Shown: positions 35,206 through 37,519 of the stretch, piece after piece
How the letters are laid out: every line of letters starts with the position of its first letter
How positions within the stretch are numbered: the first letter of the stretch is position 1
Source: Chlorobiaceae bacterium
GTDB taxonomy: Bacteria > Bacteroidota > Ignavibacteria > UBA10030 > SZUA-254
DNA: 37,519 nucleotides
Direction of reading: 5' to 3'
NCBI GenBank assembly: GCA_013824245.1
Contig: PNNN01000015.1
Span: 1-37,519 of the forward strand
Program-made: the position numbers and the translations under genes
Notes under the pieces: model-generated
The model's database searches: none
Told to the model about the DNA's origin: nothing
Seen by the model: the letters and a program-made list of their open reading frames with translations, nothing else

Positions 35206-35604
35206 TTATTCGCATAACTCAATCAACACTCCGCCCGTGGATTTTGGATGGAGGAAGGCGATGCTCATCTCCTCAGCACCTTTACGCGGTTGTTTGTCAA
35301 TTAATTGAACACCCTTGGATTCCATTCCCTTCAGCGATGCTTCAACATCATCTACCGCAAACGCAATATGGTGAATGCCTTCGCCTTTCTTCTCGATGAA
35401 CTTCGCGATAGGACCATCCGGCTCTGTTGACTCTAATAATTCAATCTTTGTTTGTCCGACTTTAAAGAATGCGGTTTTTACTTTCTGGTCTTTCACTTCC
35501 TCAACACCATAGCATTTCAATCCTAAAATATCCTCATAGAATTTAATAGATGCTTGCAGATCTTTCACTGCAATGCCTATATGTTCGATGTGTGTTGGTT
35601 TCAT
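35206..35604 (-). CDS. mce: Methylmalonyl-CoA epimerase
   Basis: 132 residues, a VOC-superfamily enzyme of usual length. Features: IEHIGIAVKDLQASIKFYEDILGL with the first metal His, the KVGQTKIELLE strand with the metal Glu, EGIHHIAFAVDD with the second His, and a terminal GVLIELCE with the last Glu. It interconverts (2S)- and (2R)-methylmalonyl-CoA, feeding the mutase encoded just upstream on the same strand. The two genes are separated by 215 nt containing a repeat, rather than directly abutting. Confidence 0.94.
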   Translation of the reverse strand: MKPTHIEHIGIAVKDLQASIKFYEDILGLKCYGVEEVKDQKVKTAFFKVGQTKIELLESTEPDGPIAKFIEKKGEGIHHIAFAVDDVEASLKGMESKGVQLIDKQPRKGAEEMSIAFLHPKSTGGVLIELCE

Positions 35605-35652
35605 AAGTTGTCCTTTCGCTGTATAACCCTTACCCCGTGTGGTTGACCAAAA

Positions 35653-35770
35653 GTCTTAGTGAACCTAAGTGGACTCAGTGTCTAAGTGTTAAAAGTCTTT
35701 TTTAACTCATAATCAGAACATAATTACCACTGAGGCACTAAGAGCACAAAATAACACTAAGCAATATTTA
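35653..35770. repeat. Long inverted-repeat element R3 (CTTAGTG family)
   Basis: AGTCTTAGTGAACCTAAGTG...GTGTCTAAGTG on the left and ACCACTGAGGCACTAAGAGC...AACACTAAG on the right. It lies between the mutase and the epimerase. A shorter hairpin follows nearer the mutase stop: TCCGACT/AGTCGGA within CCCCG...CGGGG (35782-35814). Confidence 0.8.
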
Positions 35771-35819
35771 TTTTTTAGTAAGCCCCGGGCTCCGACTTAG
35801 TCGGAATCGGGGTGAGGGT

Positions 35820-37484
35820 CTAAACTATACTCCGTTCTTTGTATTCACCGAAAACTTCACGTAATGTGTTACATATTTCTCCGATGCTCGCGTAACTCCG
35901 CACCGCATCGATGATTGGAGGCATCAGATTTTCATCACTCGAAGCTGCGGATTTTAATTTTGCGAGTTTTGTTTTCACTTCTTCATTGTTCCTGTCCGCT
36001 CGCACTTTGTTGAGAAACTTGATTTGCTCTTCCTGAACTTTCACATTAATCTGTAAAGTCTTAGGCGGCTTTTCTTCTTTAACCTGATATTTGTTTACTC
36101 CAACTACAATTCGTTTTCCAGATTCAATTTCCTGCTGATAGCGATAAGCCGATTTCTGTATTTCATTTTGCACATATCCCTTCTCGATTGCTTCAGTCAT
36201 CCCACCCATTGCATCAATTCGGTTTATATATTCTTCAGCTTCTTTCTCAATCTGATCAGTCATTGCTTCAATGTAATACGACCCGCCAAGCGGATCGATT
36301 GTGTTTGTAACTCCGCTTTCGTGAGCAACAATTTGCTGTGTGCGCAGTGCAATTTGCACTGAATCTTCTGTAGGAAGCGCCAGCGCCTCATCGCGCGAGT
36401 TTGTGTGCAGACTTTGAGTTCCACCTAAAACTGCCGCGAGTGTTTGTATTGTTACACGAACAATGTTGTTATCAATTTGCTGTGCGGTTAATGTTGAGCC
36501 GGCAGTTTGTGTGTGAAACCGAAGCATCATCGACTTTGGCTCTTTAGCATGAAAACGATCTTTCATAATTCTCGCCCACAGCCGACGGGAGGCACGGTAC
36601 TTTGCAACCTCTTCCAGCAAATCGTTGTGCGCGTTGAAGAAGAAAGAAAGCTGTCCGGCAAACGCATCAACGTTGAGTCCTGCTTTGATTGCAGCATCAA
36701 CATAAGCAATTCCATCTGCAAGTGTAAACCCAACTTCCTGCGCGGCGGTTGAGCCGGCTTCTCTGATATGATAGCCGGAAATTGAAATCGTGTTCCACTT
36801 CGGGATTTCCTTCGAGCAGTATTTGAAAATATCTGTCACCAATCTCATCGATGGTTTCGGAGGAAAGATGTATGTCCCGCGCGCAATATATTCTTTTAGA
36901 ATATCATTCTGGATTGTGCCGTTGATTTTATCTTTGCCCACTCCTTGCTTCTCTGCGACTGCAATATACATTGCAAGCAGTACGGAGGCAGGAGCGTTTA
37001 TAGTCATCGATGTAGAAACTTTATCAAGAGGAATTTTATCAAAAAGAATTTCCATATCGGCCAACGTATCAATCGCAACGCCAACCTTTCCTATCTCACC
37101 GTTAGCAATTGGGGCATCGCTATCATATCCGATTTGAGTTGGAAGATCAAAGGCAACAGACAATCCTGTCTGTCCTTGAGCTAACAAGTAGCGATAACGT
37201 TCATTTGATTCGCGTGCGCTTCCGAATCCGGCATACTGGCGCATCGTCCAAAACTTTCCGCGATACATTGTCGGCTGTATGCCGCGCGTGAAAGGATACT
37301 CGCCGGGGAAGCCGATATTGTCATTAAAAGTATCAACATCAAAATTTTCAGGGGTGTAAAGAGGTTTAATTTTATCTTCATTTATAGTTGTATCATCTTC
37401 CTGTTTTTTACCTTTATGTAATGCAGGAATATAAAAATTCTCTTCCCATTCTTTTAGTTTGTTAATTGATTTATTCTTTTTCAT
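35820..37484 (-). CDS. Methylmalonyl-CoA mutase, catalytic (large) subunit
   Basis: 554 residues from the ATG at 37484; an in-frame TTG at 37493 is possible but needs no use. The TIM-barrel substrate domain is complete: [64 protein letters not shown] and [10 protein letters not shown]. The substrate-selecting pair is Tyr84 (RQYAGF) and Arg214 (PSMR), as in methylmalonyl-CoA mutase rather than the Phe/Gln of isobutyryl-CoA mutase; His239 matches His244 of the Propionibacterium enzyme. The B12-binding domain is absent, so a separate small subunit must exist, not in this window. It makes succinyl-CoA from (R)-methylmalonyl-CoA with adenosylcobalamin. Confidence 0.93.
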   Translation of the reverse strand: MKKNKSINKLKEWEENFYIPALHKGKKQEDDTTINEDKIKPLYTPENFDVDTFNDNIGFPGEYPFTRGIQPTMYRGKFWTMRQYAGFGSARESNERYRYLLAQGQTGLSVAFDLPTQIGYDSDAPIANGEIGKVGVAIDTLADMEILFDKIPLDKVSTSMTINAPASVLLAMYIAVAEKQGVGKDKINGTIQNDILKEYIARGTYIFPPKPSMRLVTDIFKYCSKEIPKWNTISISGYHIREAGSTAAQEVGFTLADGIAYVDAAIKAGLNVDAFAGQLSFFFNAHNDLLEEVAKYRASRRLWARIMKDRFHAKEPKSMMLRFHTQTAGSTLTAQQIDNNIVRVTIQTLAAVLGGTQSLHTNSRDEALALPTEDSVQIALRTQQIVAHESGVTNTIDPLGGSYYIEAMTDQIEKEAEEYINRIDAMGGMTEAIEKGYVQNEIQKSAYRYQQEIESGKRIVVGVNKYQVKEEKPPKTLQINVKVQEEQIKFLNKVRADRNNEEVKTKLAKLKSAASSDENLMPPIIDAVRSYASIGEICNTLREVFGEYKERSIV

Positions 37485-37519
37485 AAATATCAAATAAATT
37501 TAATCGTATGGCTCGTTCT

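Noticed and set aside
32401-35770. CTTAGTG repeats as a CRISPR array
   Set aside because: Three copies separated by genes, each an imperfect inverted repeat rather than a regular repeat-spacer array.

Overview
This 37.5 kb window looks like a chromosomal segment from a moderately AT-rich bacterium of the Bacteroidota/Chlorobiota/Ignavibacteria (FCB) group. The evidence is a protein with a type IX secretion-like C-terminal sorting domain, a PorV-type outer-membrane protein, a TonB-dependent receptor with a carboxypeptidase-regulatory N-terminal domain, many AT-rich start regions without a Shine-Dalgarno, and the NfeD/slipin and methylmalonyl-CoA genes. The lineage is an inference; no rRNA or ribosomal protein is present. 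I see no prophage, CRISPR array, IS transposase or plasmid function.

Layout: 1-4.5 kb (minus strand) is a compact nfeD - slipin - family B DNA polymerase operon; the polymerase has altered exonuclease and polymerase active-site motifs. A tRNA-Ser(GGA) lies at 4.6 kb. From 4.8 to 16.0 kb six plus-strand genes follow each other with overlaps or gaps of 1-4 nt: sorting-domain protein, YCF48/BNR lipoprotein, TonB-dependent receptor, PorV-like barrel, beta-propeller lipoprotein and DUF1028-TPR protein. All are exported, and they probably form one cell-envelope system. From 16.0 to 17.0 kb is the most unusual stretch: an intact tRNA-Ser(GCT) between a broken 5' copy and a broken 3' copy of itself, with a small GIY-YIG nuclease gene between the 5' relic and the intact gene. 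The 5' relic is interrupted twice by hairpin-rich insertions.

17.1-24.0 kb is core metabolism: an outer-membrane barrel protein, gltX-glnS (overlapping), folB-folK-deoxynucleoside kinase-small membrane protein, and nadA, several with recognisable -35/-10 promoters. 24.1-28.3 kb holds a secreted protein of unknown function and a 1099-residue sortilin/VPS10-type propeller protein. 28.6-29.1 kb is a hicBA toxin-antitoxin pair. 29.2-29.4 kb is a palindromic MITE-like repeat. 29.5-32.4 kb is tldD-tldE, with a twin-arginine leader on TldD. 32.6-34.9 kb carries a DUF885 zinc peptidase-like protein, a DUF2442 protein and a putative lipoprotein, with short intergenic repeats between them. 35.2-37.5 kb (minus strand) carries methylmalonyl-CoA epimerase and the catalytic chain of methylmalonyl-CoA mutase, i.e. 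propionyl-CoA/succinyl-CoA interconversion, with long inverted repeats at their 3' ends.

All functional calls come from reading motifs and overall sequence character by eye; no database search was run.
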